From the NCBI GenBank assembly GCA_964594905.1, contig CAZQOI010000006.1:12844-76843 (forward strand): DNA of 64,000 bases, written 5' to 3'. The stretch comes from Granulosicoccus sp964594905 (lineage in GTDB: Bacteria > Pseudomonadota > Gammaproteobacteria > Granulosicoccales > Granulosicoccaceae). A program made the translations under genes and the position numbers. This document shows, one piece after another, positions 44,788 through 53,618 of this stretch; positions within the stretch are counted from its first letter, which is position 1, and each line of letters begins with the position of its first letter. The notes under the pieces were generated by a model. The model saw nothing but the letters and a program-made list of their open reading frames with translations. It was not told the DNA's origin and did not search any database.

Positions 44788-45124
44788 TTTTATCCCGAAA
44801 ATCTAAAAAATAGGTCAGGTTGTTTCCGCTAGATCAAATCGCCCGTTCAGATTGGAATCAATCAGTCGAGAGCAGCGGCATTCAATTACCTTTGATAATG
44901 TTCTAAAGGCTAGTCGTGATTTCTGAATTCAACCTTAAATTTCTCGAGTGTAATAAGAGCTTACCGTTACAGCCTGTTTACTCCACCGAGCACTTGGCAA
45001 ACGCATGAACACATATTCGCGTTTACTTGCGGGTATGCGTAGCGAGAAGCACGCCCAATGAAGCCGTCGTTCTCGGAAAAGGAGTTACAGAATTGAAACC
45101 TATCAAGTCATAAAGTTATGACGC
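44788..45124. other. Intergenic region upstream of GH16
   Basis: 337 bp between the ends of acuI and the GH16 start, both on the minus strand. It should hold the GH16 promoter. I see no open frame, tRNA or convincing hairpin, and no clear terminator for the acuI operon. Confidence 0.5.
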
Positions 45125-46114
45125 TTAAGCATTTACATTGACCAGGACGCGGCCCTGTACTTTACCTTCCAGAATTTCTCCACCCATGGTGGCGGCTTCA
45201 ACAAGTGATACCTCTTTTGAGATCGTCTCGAGTTGTTCCAGGGGTAGTTCGCTAGCCAGTCGATTCCATGCTGTTTTGCGTTTATCTTTAGGGCACATGA
45301 CTGAATCGACGCCGAGTAAGCTGACGCCACGAAGCAAGAAAGGAATGACTGTTGTATCCAGCGTGCTACCGCCGGCCAGTCCGATGGCGGCGACAGCGCC
45401 GTTGTACTTGAGCTGGGTAAGAATGTTGGCAAGCGTGCTGCCACCAACTGAATCAATACAGCCTGCCCAGTATTCCTTGTTCAAGGGTTTGCCGTTGGGT
45501 GTGTCTAGATCGCTTCTGGCGACGACGCGTGAGACTCCAAGACTTTGTAAATAGGCTTCGGTGCTTGCTCTACCAGTTGAGCCTTCAACGTTATAGCCAG
45601 CCTTGGAGAGTAGGCTGCATGCCACAGAGCCAACGCCACCAGCTGCGCCTGTTACGAGAATTGGGCCGCTGTCTGGATTGATGCCGGCTGCTTCCAGCGT
45701 CATCACCCCGAGCATTGCTGAAAATCCGGCAGTGCCTATTGCCATGGCTTGTCTGCTTGTCAGGCCCTTTGGTAGTGGTACTAACCAATCGCCTTTAACA
45801 CGCGCCTTTTGTGCATAGCCACCCCAGTGAACTTCCCCAACTCGCCAACCAGTCAGAACGACGTTGTCGCCTGGTTTGTAGTCAGGATGATTACTGATTT
45901 CAACGACACCGGCGAAATCTATTCCAGGTACATGCGGGTACTGGCGAACCAAACCCCCAAGCCCGTTCAGTACCAAGCCATCTTTGTAATTCAAGGCCGA
46001 GTATTCGACGTTGACTGTCACGTCTCCTTCGGGCAGATCTGTATCTTCAAGTTCGACGATGCTGGCCGAAATTGATTTGTCTTCGCTGCGATTGACCTGT
46101 AGCGCCTTGAACAT
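45125..46114 (-). CDS. acuI: Acrylyl-CoA reductase AcuI/YhdH (MDR oxidoreductase)
   Basis: A protein of 329 residues of the YhdH/AcuI subgroup of medium-chain reductases, NADPH-dependent and without structural zinc. Subgroup features are EYSALNYKDGLVLNG, YPHVPGIDFAGVV, GWRVGEVHWGGYA, GTAGFSAMLGVM and the dinucleotide motif TGAAGGVGSVA. It reduces toxic acryloyl-CoA to propionyl-CoA, a step relevant to DMSP or 3-hydroxypropionate metabolism in marine bacteria; no dmd or ddd gene is in the window. It ends a four-gene operon. Confidence 0.92.
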   Translation of the reverse strand: MFKALQVNRSEDKSISASIVELEDTDLPEGDVTVNVEYSALNYKDGLVLNGLGGLVRQYPHVPGIDFAGVVEISNHPDYKPGDNVVLTGWRVGEVHWGGYAQKARVKGDWLVPLPKGLTSRQAMAIGTAGFSAMLGVMTLEAAGINPDSGPILVTGAAGGVGSVACSLLSKAGYNVEGSTGRASTEAYLQSLGVSRVVARSDLDTPNGKPLNKEYWAGCIDSVGGSTLANILTQLKYNGAVAAIGLAGGSTLDTTVIPFLLRGVSLLGVDSVMCPKDKRKTAWNRLASELPLEQLETISKEVSLVEAATMGGEILEGKVQGRVLVNVNA

Positions 46115-46127
46115 GATGACTCCTGAT

Positions 46128-46502
46128 CTAGCGGCTCGTTTGAGCGAGCTGTAAAAATGGATTTATGGATATGTAAATAATGAACAAACAGAATATGAGG
46201 ATAGCCAGCATGGCAAATGGCCGCGCCTGAATTGACTCAACAAGCGTTGGTGCACGTCCACTTTTTTGCAGTTCGCGAAAGCGTGCCTTTTCGGCGGTTT
46301 CAAGCTCTTGCTGAAAGCCATCTATCAGTTCGCGAGCCCGCGTGGCGTCATCTGCATTCTTGACCCAAAGGCCCGGCATGCCGATACCCCAATTTCCAGC
46401 AGACGTCTCAAACCAGTCAATCCGACTCTCGTCAAGCAAGCTACGTACTTGGTTGGCTTCTTCTTCGGGGACGTTGCGCAGGCGGAAGATCAGAGCTGAC
46501 AT
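46128..46502 (-). CDS. DUF6164-like small membrane protein
   Basis: A protein of 124 residues. The soluble N-terminal part (SALIFRLRNVPEEEANQV, WFETSAGNWGIGMPGLWV) resembles the DUF6164 group, perhaps a small ligand-binding fold of the DUF2007 type. A C-terminal helix at about 97-117 (AMLAILIFCLFIIYISINPF) anchors it in the membrane. It is 13 bp upstream of acuI. No function is known. Confidence 0.75.
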   Translation of the reverse strand: MSALIFRLRNVPEEEANQVRSLLDESRIDWFETSAGNWGIGMPGLWVKNADDATRARELIDGFQQELETAEKARFRELQKSGRAPTLVESIQARPFAMLAILIFCLFIIYISINPFLQLAQTSR

Positions 46503-46559
46503 TCGGGTTTGGATTTTGGCTCAGCGGTTTTCTCTTTACAGGGTATACCAAAGTGACGG

Positions 46560-47417
46560 TCAACCACGCAAAAGGGCGGCGTAGCGTCGCTCGAGTGTGC
46601 TAACGATGTCGTGGCGGTCTCGCTTGATCGCCCCATTTTTGAAAATGGCGAATTTTTCCCTGAACATGGATATCGCCAAGGCGCTTTGCGCAGGGTTTGC
46701 CTTGCCGCTGGCGATAAGTTTGGCCAGGGCTTCAAGGCGGAATCTGTCCATCGCTGGATATCGCTGTGATAATTGATCATCGTGGCCACCAGTTTTTTCC
46801 AGCAATGCCTCATCGATATACAGCACAGCTTCGTTAACGGTGATTCGAAGCCACAGGTCGTAGTCTTCACAAGCGGGCAGGTTTTCGTCGAACAATCCAA
46901 CATCGTCAAAGACATCTCGTCTGATCATCACCGAAGAGGGTGACATTGCACACAGCGGCAGGCATCGAGCAAAGATATCGCCTCCATATTTCTGGTGCTT
47001 ATGTTTCGGATTGACGCGACGACCACGACGTATCCAGTGCTCATCGGTATGGCACACCCGCATGGTAGGCGCAGCCTCAAGCGCTAACAGCTGTTTCTCC
47101 AATTTAGCTGCAAACCATCGGTCGTCCGAATCCAGAAAAGCTACCCAACGAGAGGTCGAGTTCTGGACACCCGCATTTCGGGCCGCTGACACACCTCGGT
47201 TTTGTTGGGTGATGACGCGGACTTCTGGGTAGTGTTTGCTGAGAAAATCTGCTGTGCCATCAGTTGAGCCATCATCAACAACGATGAATTCATTGGCAGT
47301 TTGGGTTTGGCTTAGTACTGAATCCAGCGCCTGTGCCAGAGTGTGTTGCCGGTTATAGCTCGGGATGATGACGGCGACAGTGTCGCAGGATTTGTTATTG
47401 GCCTTGCTGGAACTTAT
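46560..47417 (-). CDS. Family 2 glycosyltransferase with non-canonical start
   Basis: A GT-A fold transferase of 285 residues if read from ATA at 47417. VAVIIPSYNRQHTLAQALDS begins at residue 14, the nucleotide-sugar motif VVDDGSTDGT is at 46-55, and NRGVSAARNAG, FLDSDD (metal binding) and CEDYDLWLRI follow; all are core GT2 elements. No ATG, GTG or TTG occurs in frame between the upstream stop (TGA at 47432-47430) and the GTG at 47192, which would discard the first 75 residues. The ATA overlaps the TAA of the previous gene and has GAGG seven bases ahead. Its acceptor is unknown. Confidence 0.8.
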   Translation of the reverse strand: MSSSKANNKSCDTVAVIIPSYNRQHTLAQALDSVLSQTQTANEFIVVDDGSTDGTADFLSKHYPEVRVITQQNRGVSAARNAGVQNSTSRWVAFLDSDDRWFAAKLEKQLLALEAAPTMRVCHTDEHWIRRGRRVNPKHKHQKYGGDIFARCLPLCAMSPSSVMIRRDVFDDVGLFDENLPACEDYDLWLRITVNEAVLYIDEALLEKTGGHDDQLSQRYPAMDRFRLEALAKLIASGKANPAQSALAISMFREKFAIFKNGAIKRDRHDIVSTLERRYAALLRG

Positions 47418-48505
47418 TTCGCTACCTCGTCAGCAATGATTGCAATGCAATCGCCTGCGTTGACCCTGCCTCCGTGTCGTATGGCGTAGAGCACGCCGTT
47501 TTGCGGAACCGGAATCAATACAGGTGCTGCCCCTGTGTGTGTGGGGTCAATGATATGCGCGAGTGCGTTGCCGTGCCACACGTCATTACCGAGCCTTACT
47601 GCCGGTTCAAGCAAGCCTGAGACGCTGGCATAGACATAGTTATCCTTGCCCCTGACTTCCAGCATGCGTGAGGCGCGCAAGGAGATATCACTTTTCAAGA
47701 CACCCATCTGGACGAGGATGTTCAGACAACCAGTACGGGCGATTTCAAGGGTTTCTGCAGAGCTGCTGCCACCGCCGCCTAACTCTGTCTGCAAATAGTG
47801 AATGCCTGCGGCGTCCACGCAGCGTTGCAAACTCATCGGTTCGCTTGACTCGGGTAGACGAACACTGTTTGGCGCACCAAAGGCCACCATACTGTTCTCT
47901 GTAATTTGCTGGCGATCCTTGTCGCTGGAAAAACGCACCACTGCTGATGGGGCAAAATGCAGCGATTGACCGCCTGATCGAATATCGAGAACCAAATCCG
48001 CAGGTCGGACCAGCTGCTCGAAAACACCCTTGGCCAGATGCTCAGTCACCGTCCCGTTAGTCGCCCCTGGAAAGCAACTATCCAGATCCCGCCCATCCAG
48101 TGGCGAGCAACGAGACCCTTTCAGTACCGCAGGCAGATTGACGCTGGGAATCAGTATCAGACACCCACAAATATCAGTTGGCTCAAGCTCTCGGCAAAGT
48201 CGCTGTAGCGTCAAAGGGCCTTCGAATTCATCACCGTGTATACCGGCAATCAGAGTCAATGTAGGGCCTTCCCCATTGCGCAACACACAAACCGGGATCT
48301 TCAACTGACCGAATGCTGATTCTTCAGTGGGGTTGGGAATAGTGAGATGACCGTGTTGTTTGCCATCAACGGTCAGATCGACGCTCAGGCTGCCGCTGGC
48401 TGCGCTATGCTCAGCATCAACCCCCACCTGCCTTCTCGGGGTGTTCTGGATCGAGAGATCAACATCCAGATTCTCGTTATCATATTGATACGGGAATTTG
48501 CTCAT
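47414..48505 (-). CDS. Succinylglutamate desuccinylase/aspartoacylase (AstE/DoeB)-like protein with altered active site
   Basis: A protein of 363 residues of the AstE/AspA/DoeB zinc-carboxypeptidase-like group. It has IHGDEFEGP (ligands His90 and Glu93), a Glu in LQTELGGGG and a C-terminal beta domain. Two expected sites differ: the DLHSGG motif reads DIRSGG (Arg176 for the zinc-ligand His), and NLNRAFPG reads DLDSCFPG (139-147), losing the substrate Arg. It may be inactive as a deacylase or may bind a different ligand. It is the first gene of the operon with GT2, DUF6164 and acuI, overlapping GT2 by four bases. Confidence 0.82.
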   Translation of the reverse strand: MSKFPYQYDNENLDVDLSIQNTPRRQVGVDAEHSAASGSLSVDLTVDGKQHGHLTIPNPTEESAFGQLKIPVCVLRNGEGPTLTLIAGIHGDEFEGPLTLQRLCRELEPTDICGCLILIPSVNLPAVLKGSRCSPLDGRDLDSCFPGATNGTVTEHLAKGVFEQLVRPADLVLDIRSGGQSLHFAPSAVVRFSSDKDRQQITENSMVAFGAPNSVRLPESSEPMSLQRCVDAAGIHYLQTELGGGGSSSAETLEIARTGCLNILVQMGVLKSDISLRASRMLEVRGKDNYVYASVSGLLEPAVRLGNDVWHGNALAHIIDPTHTGAAPVLIPVPQNGVLYAIRHGGRVNAGDCIAIIADEVAK

Positions 48506-48591
48506 GATCGCGGATAGTGGGACTGGCTGGTGGATACTCCTGTTAATGCAAAAGCTGTGCTAACCCATCGAGGCGGATAAAGATTATCCCG

Positions 48592-50370
48592 ATGACTACT
48601 TCTCAACTCCTGATCAGCGGCATTTTACTGGTAACCATGGTCGCCTTTGTGTTTGGCCGGTGGCGCTACGACTTGGTTGCCATGTTCGCTCTGATGAGTG
48701 CGGTAGTGGTGGGCCTGGTTGATCCCAATAAGGCCTTTGAGGGCTTTGGTCATCCTGCTGTTGTGACGGTTGCCGCCGTACTGATTATCAGTAGTGCCCT
48801 GCGTGAAGCAGGTGTGGTTGATGAAGTAGCCAGTCGCATTTCTCATCTGACTGAAACGCCGATCCTGCACATTGCATCACTGACCGCAGTCGTGACCGTT
48901 GCGTCGGCTTTTATGAATAACGTCGGTGCACTGGCTTTGCTGTTGCCGATTGCTTTATCGACCGCGAAGGAGCGAAAACGCTCACCTGCGTTGATTCTTA
49001 TGCCGTTGGCTTTCGGCAGTCTTCTCGGCGGCATGATGACTTTGATCGGCACTCCACCGAACATCATCGTGGCGAGCATTCGTGCGCAACATTCAGGTGA
49101 GCCCTTTGGCATGTTCGATTTTGCGCCAGTCGGCTTGCCGATAACGATTATAGGGTTTGCATTTATCTGTCTTGTTGGTTGGCGTCTGATTCCACGAGCT
49201 CGCCTACAGTTCAACGAAGATGGAAGTGATGCCGCAATGGGTCTTTACCTGACTGAAGCGAAAGTACCTTCAAGCTCAGATATGGTTGGTAAGACGCTCG
49301 GCGAGATAGATGGGCTTGACGACAATAATGTAGAAGTCATTGGCGTTGCCGGTAAGCGCAGGTTTGCACGTGCCGTACGTTCAAGTTATGTCATCGCAGA
49401 GCAAGACATCCTGATTTTAAGAGCAAGCTCTGATGATTTGAAAAGCTTTCATGACCTGCATGGTCTAGAGCTATTGAGCACTGCAACACCTGCATTTGTT
49501 CAACCAACACCTGATAGTGAAATTATGGCAGAAGGCATTGTTCGCAATGATTCACCGCTGGTTGGAAAGGATGTCAGTTTCGTGCGACAGGAGACCAACC
49601 GAACGCTGGCCTTGGTTGGTCTGGCTCGACAAGGGCGGCCGGTAACTCGCCGTTTGCGTCAGCAGATATTTCGCGCCGGTGATGTACTGTTACTGCATGG
49701 ATCAGATGACAGCGTCGATCAGCAGTTTGGTTCCTTAGGGTTGCTACCACTCAAACAAAGAGAGATAACTCTGCACCGTACTCAGAAGATCGCTATGGCG
49801 AGTGGTATTTTTGCGTTGAGTATCGTTCTTGGCATTGCAGGATTTGTGAGCTTGCCAGTAGCATTTGTACTCGCTGTTGGTGCTTATGTACTGACAGGTA
49901 TTTTATCCACTCGCCAAATCTACGATGATATTGACTGGCCTGTTATTGTTTTACTGGCTGCAATGATTCCTGTCGGAAATGCCTTGACCACAACTGGCAC
50001 AACGCAGTTGGTTGCTGACGCGCTTGTGTCGGTGACGCAGGGTATGCCTATTCCAATTATATTGACCTTGTTATTGGTTGTAACCATGCTGCTATCTGAT
50101 GTCATCAATAACGCCGCGACAGCGCTGGTAATGGCACCACTAGGGATAGCTATGGCAACGGCGCTCGGTGTCAATGCAGACCCATTCTTAATGGCAGTGG
50201 CGGTTGGTGCTTCCTGTGCTTTCCTGACGCCGATTGGCCATCAGTGCAATACCCTTGTAATGGGTCCAGGTGGTTATAAATTCAGTGATTACTGGCGAGT
50301 TGGTTTACCGCTTGAAATAATTATCACGATCGTCAGTGTGCCAACTATTTTATGGGCTTGGCCGCTGTAA
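48592..50370 (+). CDS. SLC13/DASS family permease with TrkA-C domains
   Basis: A membrane protein of 592 residues. About five helices, two soluble TrkA-C (RCK_C) domains at about 210-290 and 305-380, then six or seven more helices. Transport motifs are ASAFMNNVGALALLLPIA, GGMMTLIGTPPNIIVASI and, in the second half, LSDVINNAATALVMAPLG and AFLTPIGHQCN. This is the layout of SLC13-type permeases, often annotated as sodium/sulfate or dicarboxylate symporters. The substrate is not evident. It is divergent from the AstE-like operon and ends at a hairpin terminator. Confidence 0.9.
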   Translation: MTTSQLLISGILLVTMVAFVFGRWRYDLVAMFALMSAVVVGLVDPNKAFEGFGHPAVVTVAAVLIISSALREAGVVDEVASRISHLTETPILHIASLTAVVTVASAFMNNVGALALLLPIALSTAKERKRSPALILMPLAFGSLLGGMMTLIGTPPNIIVASIRAQHSGEPFGMFDFAPVGLPITIIGFAFICLVGWRLIPRARLQFNEDGSDAAMGLYLTEAKVPSSSDMVGKTLGEIDGLDDNNVEVIGVAGKRRFARAVRSSYVIAEQDILILRASSDDLKSFHDLHGLELLSTATPAFVQPTPDSEIMAEGIVRNDSPLVGKDVSFVRQETNRTLALVGLARQGRPVTRRLRQQIFRAGDVLLLHGSDDSVDQQFGSLGLLPLKQREITLHRTQKIAMASGIFALSIVLGIAGFVSLPVAFVLAVGAYVLTGILSTRQIYDDIDWPVIVLLAAMIPVGNALTTTGTTQLVADALVSVTQGMPIPIILTLLLVVTMLLSDVINNAATALVMAPLGIAMATALGVNADPFLMAVAVGASCAFLTPIGHQCNTLVMGPGGYKFSDYWRVGLPLEIIITIVSVPTILWAWPL

Positions 50371-50375
50371 AAGAA

Positions 50376-50396
50376 AAGCCCCGCTGAACGGGGCTT
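50376..50396. terminator. Bidirectional rho-independent terminator
   Basis: AAGCCCCG (50376-50383) and CGGGGCTT (50389-50396) pair around CTGAA. On the minus strand a T-rich TTCTTTT follows. It lies between the convergent permease and OmpA genes. Confidence 0.88.
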
Positions 50397-50419
50397 GTCT
50401 TCATGATTTTGTTGAAAAG

Positions 50420-51106
50420 TTAAATGGGTGAGCGCCAAGCATCGTTTTCGCGACCTTCTACAAATGACTTCAGGTAAATTTCCACCCGTCTATTGCGAGT
50501 TCTACCCGCACTAGTATCATTATTTGCAACAGGTTTTGTTTCTCCTCGTCCGGAAAATCGCATACGATCACGATCAACACCGGTACGTGTGAGATAGCGA
50601 GTTACTGCTGTCGCTCGTTTTTCAGATAATTGTTGGTTATAGCTATCGGTTCCCGTATTGTCGGTATGACCAATAACATGAACAGCTGTCTTGTCATAGT
50701 CATCGATAACTTCAGCCATCGTGTTCAAGCTGTCCTGGAAATCTCGCTGAATACTGTCACTGTTGATAGCGAAAGAGACTTCGCTACTCACATCAAGACG
50801 AATGGTTTCTTCATCAAGTCGAGTTAAGGTGATCTTTCCAGCGCGTCGTTCCTGGGCTAACTTCTCTTCAAGCTCTCGTTGTTGCTTGTCCATATAGTTA
50901 CCAACAGCTGCACCTGTCAGAGCGCCAACTACTGCGCCAACATATTTACCGTTCTTGCTGCTGGCCTGATTGCCAACTATCGCGCCTGTTATAGCGCCGA
51001 TCGCGGCACCAGTTTTGGCGCGACGATGTGGATCATCGGTTGCGCAGGCAGATGTTAGAAGTAAGGTGATTGCCGCTGTGGCAACCGCTGTGCGATAGGA
51101 AAACAT
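50420..51106 (-). CDS. OmpA-family lipoprotein with glycine-zipper domain (YiaD-like)
   Basis: A protein of 228 residues. The lipobox LLLTSAC gives a lipidated Cys near residue 21. A glycine-zipper membrane segment follows (GAAIGAITGAIVGNQ and YVGAVVGALTGAAVGNYMD), then a short coiled coil and an OmpA C-terminal domain with HVIGHTDNTGTDSYNQQLSE and GETKPVANNDTSAGRTRNRR, including the peptidoglycan-binding Asp and Arg. It would link the outer membrane to peptidoglycan. This is the YiaD arrangement. The GTG/ATG question does not arise; an ATG begins the signal. Confidence 0.93.
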   Translation of the reverse strand: MFSYRTAVATAAITLLLTSACATDDPHRRAKTGAAIGAITGAIVGNQASSKNGKYVGAVVGALTGAAVGNYMDKQQRELEEKLAQERRAGKITLTRLDEETIRLDVSSEVSFAINSDSIQRDFQDSLNTMAEVIDDYDKTAVHVIGHTDNTGTDSYNQQLSEKRATAVTRYLTRTGVDRDRMRFSGRGETKPVANNDTSAGRTRNRRVEIYLKSFVEGRENDAWRSPI

Positions 51107-51378
51107 ATCTGGCGTCTCTCTTGTTATTGTTATATGACAACCATCACCTCATTGGGTGATTTTGCAAGTGTGTGTTGAGCACTTCTTGCTGTTCTATCTA
51201 GGGTTTCGGCGCGTTTTAATATTTATCGAGTGAACACTTTGCAATAGAGTGCACTTACGCGTGTTTTACCGTTAAAAATGTGCACTTCGACTATTCACAA
51301 TGGATATGTCACTAAAAAGCTTGAAGGCGTTATCATTTAAAATGTGACATCAACAAAACAACGGATATCTCAAAATTT

Positions 51379-51717
51379 ATGAATCTGATCGAGTGGGACG
51401 ATTTCGAACGTGTTTGCTTGTGTGCAGGCACCATTATTGACGTTGAAGAATTTCCAGAAGCACGAAAACCCGCCTATAAGCTCACGATCGACTTTGGTGA
51501 AGAGATCGGTCAGCGGCGATCGAGTGCACAGATCACAACCCACTATGACATCGATTCACTGATGGGCAAGCAGATTATGGCTGTCGTGAATTTCCCCAAG
51601 AAACAGATTGGCCCTTTCATGTCCGAGTGCCTTGTGACTGGTATGGCGAAAGAAGATGGTTCTATCGTCCTGGTGTCACCTGATACTGAGGTACCCAATG
51701 GCGCAAGGCTTTGTTGA
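51379..51717 (+). CDS. csaA: CsaA-type tRNA-binding domain protein
   Basis: A protein of 112 residues with the EMAP/Arc1p-type OB fold. The CsaA pattern is ERVCLCAGTIIDVEEFPEAR, YKLTIDFGEEIGQRRSSAQI, then MGKQIMAVVNFPKKQIGPFM and LVSPDTEVPNGARLC. CsaA dimers bind tRNA and were proposed as export chaperones. The ATG follows an AT-rich leader. Upstream, 272 bp to the OmpA gene contain no other open frame. Confidence 0.92.
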   Translation: MNLIEWDDFERVCLCAGTIIDVEEFPEARKPAYKLTIDFGEEIGQRRSSAQITTHYDIDSLMGKQIMAVVNFPKKQIGPFMSECLVTGMAKEDGSIVLVSPDTEVPNGARLC

Positions 51718-51759
51718 GACTGAGACCAATTTTTTGTGAAGCTTCGTCTGCGGTAACGT

Positions 51760-52530
51760 TCAGGGTTCGCAAGAGTAGCTGTGGGGTGTGCGAGCGACCA
51801 ACTGAGTATCCGATTCTGCAACCAGTATCTGAGAACCGAAGCAGGTATCTTCGGCTATTGTATTTTCAACAACCGTGAGAATTTGCAAAGCACCGGTATC
51901 CGTGATTGATTCAACCAGTGCTGCGGTGATTTTTACATCTGATTCGATTTGCGTTATGAGCTCATCGATGTTGGCCATTACTTTCCAGTTCTGACCATCA
52001 TCGACAATGACTTGAGTGACGTCGCCAGTTGACAGAAAGTACTGCAAAGCCAGCGTGCTAGGGCTTGCATCGTTATTTAAGTTGGACGTCGCTCTTACCG
52101 ATTCGACAAAATAGGGTGGCGAGGCAGTATTTCCCGCCGTAATCATACGCTTGAGTTCTGTATCGAGAATGAGTCGATGACGACCTGACAGCAGATCAAT
52201 GCCGTCAAGATCTAACTGAGTCTCGCAATTGAAATTCCATTCATTGATATATTTTTCGCGGAGTTCGTACGCTTTGGTTGTACAGAACTGCGTGTCATTG
52301 TTTGCATACCACACGACTTTTCGCTCACCACTTTGAGACGTTACGCTGACTTCGCAAAGATTCTCTTCACCAGGTATCTCAACTAGCAGCACCCGTTCGT
52401 CACCGGCAATCGTGCAGTTGAATTCCAAGGCGCTCGCGCTCGAAAATAGAAACAGGCCAGGTAGCAGTACTGACATCAGAGCTACTGGCCAGCTCCAGTG
52501 ATTTATGTCTTGGCTTTTTCTTAAAGACAT
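51760..52530 (-). CDS. Secreted protein of unknown function
   Basis: A protein of 256 residues with an N-terminal hydrophobic segment ending SSASA, so a signal peptide with cleavage near residue 34. The mature part contains Cys residues in EFNCTIAG, ENLCEVSV, TQFCTTKA, FNCETQ, DTCFGS and YSCEP, six in all, suggesting three disulfides in the periplasm. No family is recognised. It follows the dehydrogenase gene by 20 bp on the same strand and could be co-transcribed with it. It ends 42 bp from the convergent csaA. Confidence 0.7.
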   Translation of the reverse strand: MSLRKSQDINHWSWPVALMSVLLPGLFLFSSASALEFNCTIAGDERVLLVEIPGEENLCEVSVTSQSGERKVVWYANNDTQFCTTKAYELREKYINEWNFNCETQLDLDGIDLLSGRHRLILDTELKRMITAGNTASPPYFVESVRATSNLNNDASPSTLALQYFLSTGDVTQVIVDDGQNWKVMANIDELITQIESDVKITAALVESITDTGALQILTVVENTIAEDTCFGSQILVAESDTQLVARTPHSYSCEP

Positions 52531-52550
52531 TGCGTATTGGCGAAATCAGA

Positions 52551-53549
52551 TCATGTTTGAGGTATCAGAACAATTTTTGGAGACCCGGTGGTGGCATTGT
52601 GAATATCAAGAAATGCCTGCGCCCCCGATGACAGCGGACGAGATTCAACCCATTCGAGACTACCCAGGGCTCCTTGCGTCAGTATATCGAGTGAGGCTTG
52701 GAGATCTGTTTGGTTGTAAGTATAGTTTCCGACAAAGGCGATTTCCTGCAGCGTTATGCGTCGAGTATCCAAACCCGGTTCGTTATCTTGCAGACCGACG
52801 TGCGAAATGACGCCGCCTGTCCGCGCCAGCGCGCTGGCAGCTGCTCGGGTTCTACCACTGCCGACAGCATCGATAACAAGTTCAAAGTGGTTTTCGGGAG
52901 GTGTGTCATCGCCCAGTGGATCGTAAACGTGGCCGCAGTTCATATCGCTAAGGGTCTGTCGACGATTCGCGTTTGTTTCAGCAATTTGAATTTCGGCCGC
53001 ACCTTTTTGTTTGAGAATAAGAGCGGCGAGAGCGCCAATTGCACCGCCGCCGATAATCAGGCTCCGGCTTTCGGATATTGGTCTCGACATGACTCGTTCA
53101 GCTAGTGCGATTGCATGTACCGAAACCGCCGTGGGTTCCATCAGGCTGGCATGAACTGGATTTAGATTTTCGTCGACCGAAAACAAATTGGCACTAGGAG
53201 CGACAATCAGTTCACTATAACCGCCAGCGCGACCAAGTCCGAGCAGATCGCGACTCGCACAAAGATTTGGAAGTCCTGCGCGGCAATCTCGACATTCACC
53301 ACAACTGATCAGCGGATTGATTGCTACCTTCTCTCCATCGCGCTTGCCGCCAACCACTCTTCCACATAATTCATGACCGAGAATCATGGGAGGAACTCGG
53401 CGCGCATCATGTCCATGCCAGGCGTGCATATCCGAACCACAAATGCCTGATGCTTCGATTCGTACCAAGGATTCCCCAGGACCTGCAACGGGATCAGGCT
53501 CATCGCGAAATTCGAGGCTTTGAGTTCCTGTGTAGACAAGTGCTTTCAA
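52551..53549 (-). CDS. Zinc-dependent MDR alcohol dehydrogenase (polyol/sugar-acid dehydrogenase-like)
   Basis: A protein of 332 residues of the zinc medium-chain dehydrogenase family. Catalytic zinc residues are in SGICGSDMHAW and GHELCG; the structural zinc Cys cluster is in ISCGECRDCRAGLPNLC. The nucleotide-binding motif is IIGGGAIGALAALI. It resembles sorbitol, threonine or L-idonate dehydrogenases. An SDR gene lies 69 bp upstream on the same strand, an arrangement seen in idonate-type or deoxygluconate pathways. The start is a TTG at 53549 with AGGA in reach. The exact substrate is unknown. Confidence 0.88.
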   Translation of the reverse strand: MKALVYTGTQSLEFRDEPDPVAGPGESLVRIEASGICGSDMHAWHGHDARRVPPMILGHELCGRVVGGKRDGEKVAINPLISCGECRDCRAGLPNLCASRDLLGLGRAGGYSELIVAPSANLFSVDENLNPVHASLMEPTAVSVHAIALAERVMSRPISESRSLIIGGGAIGALAALILKQKGAAEIQIAETNANRRQTLSDMNCGHVYDPLGDDTPPENHFELVIDAVGSGRTRAAASALARTGGVISHVGLQDNEPGLDTRRITLQEIAFVGNYTYNQTDLQASLDILTQGALGSLEWVESRPLSSGAQAFLDIHNATTGSPKIVLIPQT

Positions 53550-53618
53550 TAGGGTTATTTCCTGAGGTGCGTGTTTCTTCTTCCGAGTCTAGCGCGGATG
53601 CTCGGCAAACTACAGCGT

